Shown here: positions 4,695 to 5,309 of the stretch, in pieces
Layout of the letters: each line of letters begins with the position of its first letter
Position numbering within the stretch: the first letter of the stretch is position 1
Assembly: GCA_017626625.1 (NCBI GenBank)
Contig: JAGAIK010000185.1
Span: forward strand, 1 to 5,309
DNA: 5,309 nucleotides
DNA from: Roseburia sp.
GTDB lineage: Bacteria > Bacillota > Clostridia > Lachnospirales > Lachnospiraceae
Direction of reading: 5' to 3'
The notes under the pieces: generated by a model
Seen by the model: only the letters and a program-made list of their open reading frames with translations
Databases searched by the model: none
What the model was told of the DNA's origin: nothing
Translations under genes and position numbers: made by a program

Positions 4695-5222
4695 CTATTG
4701 CTGAAGCATAGCAACCGCCACCGCCATTGAAATACATACTGCATATCTCTCCGGCCACATAAAATCATTGTAATAATGATAGCAGACCTCCTTTTTCATA
4801 TACTCATTATCAAATGTGGAATTTGTATATTCAGGAACAATCATTTCAAATCCGTGTTCAAAACCACTTTTAATCGTTGCGTCTATACAAAAATTTGTCT
4901 GCAAGCCTACTACGATAATCTGATTTTCATTTTTTTCAAATAAATATTCCGCCAGACCTGTGGATTTATGAAAGGCACTGTTTACCTTTTTATCAAAGAT
5001 GCGCTCGCCCTTCATAGGTGCAAATTCATCAAATATTTCAAACTCATCATCACCGACAGAAAATCCTGAACCGGGGCCATCATCATGTCTGACATATACC
5101 ACTTCTACATGATTCTTTCTCGCCTCTGCAATAAGAATCTTTATGTTATTTTTTACTTTTTCAAATTCAAACAGTCTTTCATCTGTGATGCCTTTTTGAG
5201 TATCTACTACTAACAAAACCAT
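4695..5222 (-). CDS. Isochorismatase-like cysteine hydrolase
   Basis: A 175-residue cytoplasmic alpha/beta hydrolase of the isochorismatase/nicotinamidase superfamily. The expected triad is visible: Asp7 in LLVVDTQKG, Lys78 in FDKKVNSAF, and the nucleophile Cys112 in VVGLQTNFCIDATIKSG. The C-terminal part STFDNEYMKKEVCYHYYNDF resembles a common unassigned cysteine-hydrolase subgroup. Members hydrolyse small amides, carbamoyl compounds or, in true isochorismatases, a vinyl ether; no substrate can be assigned, and no menaquinone, siderophore or NAD-salvage genes are visible nearby. ATG at 5222-5220 is preceded by AGGAGA (5231-5236) with an 8-nt spacer. The last residues, SMAVAVAMLQQ, are unusually Ala/Val-rich. 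GC is markedly lower than in trxB, which may indicate separate acquisition. It ends 226 bp before trxB and I see no clear terminator between them. Confidence 0.88.
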   Translation of the reverse strand: MVLLVVDTQKGITDERLFEFEKVKNNIKILIAEARKNHVEVVYVRHDDGPGSGFSVGDDEFEIFDEFAPMKGERIFDKKVNSAFHKSTGLAEYLFEKNENQIIVVGLQTNFCIDATIKSGFEHGFEMIVPEYTNSTFDNEYMKKEVCYHYYNDFMWPERYAVCISMAVAVAMLQQ

Positions 5223-5255
5223 ATCGATGCTCTCCTGTAATCTATCATATGTATT

Positions 5256-5283
5256 TCTATAGCATAGTCATTTACTGTTTGAA
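5256..5283 (-). promoter_or_regulatory. Possible promoter of the cysteine hydrolase gene
   Basis: On the minus strand TTCAAA (5283-5278), a 16-nt spacer and TATAGA (5261-5256) form a moderate sigma-A-like match, with the -10 ending about 33 nt before the ATG. The match is imperfect and the window ends shortly upstream, so readthrough from a gene to the right cannot be excluded. Confidence 0.35.
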
Positions 5284-5309
5284 GATATTCACATCCCAAC
5301 GGTTTCAAC

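Noticed and set aside
4516..4758. 80-codon minus-strand open frame between the cysteine hydrolase and trxB
   Set aside because: It starts inside the 3' end of the cysteine hydrolase gene in another frame, has no domain, and runs across the trxB promoter.
1..5309. Search for a new defence or mobile system, CRISPR array, tRNA or insertion sequence
   Set aside because: No spaced repeats, transposase motifs, terminal inverted repeats or tRNA-like folds were recognised; the genes are ordinary chromosomal families.

Overview
The window reads as chromosomal DNA from a Gram-positive anaerobe of the Clostridia, most likely Lachnospiraceae. This is an inference from low-to-moderate GC, AGGAGG-type ribosome binding sites, sigma-A promoters with extended -10 elements, and gene types (CdaR/PucR regulator, SH3b-NlpC/P60 wall hydrolase, WecG/TagA-type protein). 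No genus is claimed. Every supported gene is on the minus strand, so transcription runs from the right edge to the left edge.

Reading in transcription order: (1) 5222-4695, an isochorismatase-like cysteine hydrolase, clearly more AT-rich than its neighbours. (2) 4468-3557, thioredoxin reductase TrxB with complete FAD, CxxC and NADPH motifs, behind an extended -10 promoter that carries a TTTCCGGAAA palindrome. (3) 3414-2233, a secreted cell-wall hydrolase (signal peptide, two SH3b domains, Ala/Glu-rich linker, Ser-rich hinge, NlpC/P60 peptidase) cut in two by one in-frame TGA at 2802-2800. It has a perfect consensus sigma-A promoter, repeats at the transcription start that resemble a WalR box, and a strong terminator. 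(4) 2168-1727, a long AT-rich stretch without a convincing gene, holding four matches to the DnaA box TTATNCACA within 113 bp. (5) 1661-969, a divergent WecG/TagA/CpsF-family protein that lacks the usual catalytic Asp and whose C-terminal tail seems to come from an 11-bp tandem duplication. (6) 721-1, the N-terminal part of a CdaR/PucR-type regulator that runs off the left edge.

The genes look like separate transcription units, most with their own promoter or terminator, rather than one pathway operon. I found no defence system, mobile element, CRISPR array, tRNA or rRNA. The points most worth a second look are the DnaA-box cluster away from any dnaA/dnaN gene, the nonsense codon in an otherwise intact and well-promoted hydrolase gene, the 11-bp duplication that moves a stop codon, and the loss of catalytic residues in the TagA-like protein.
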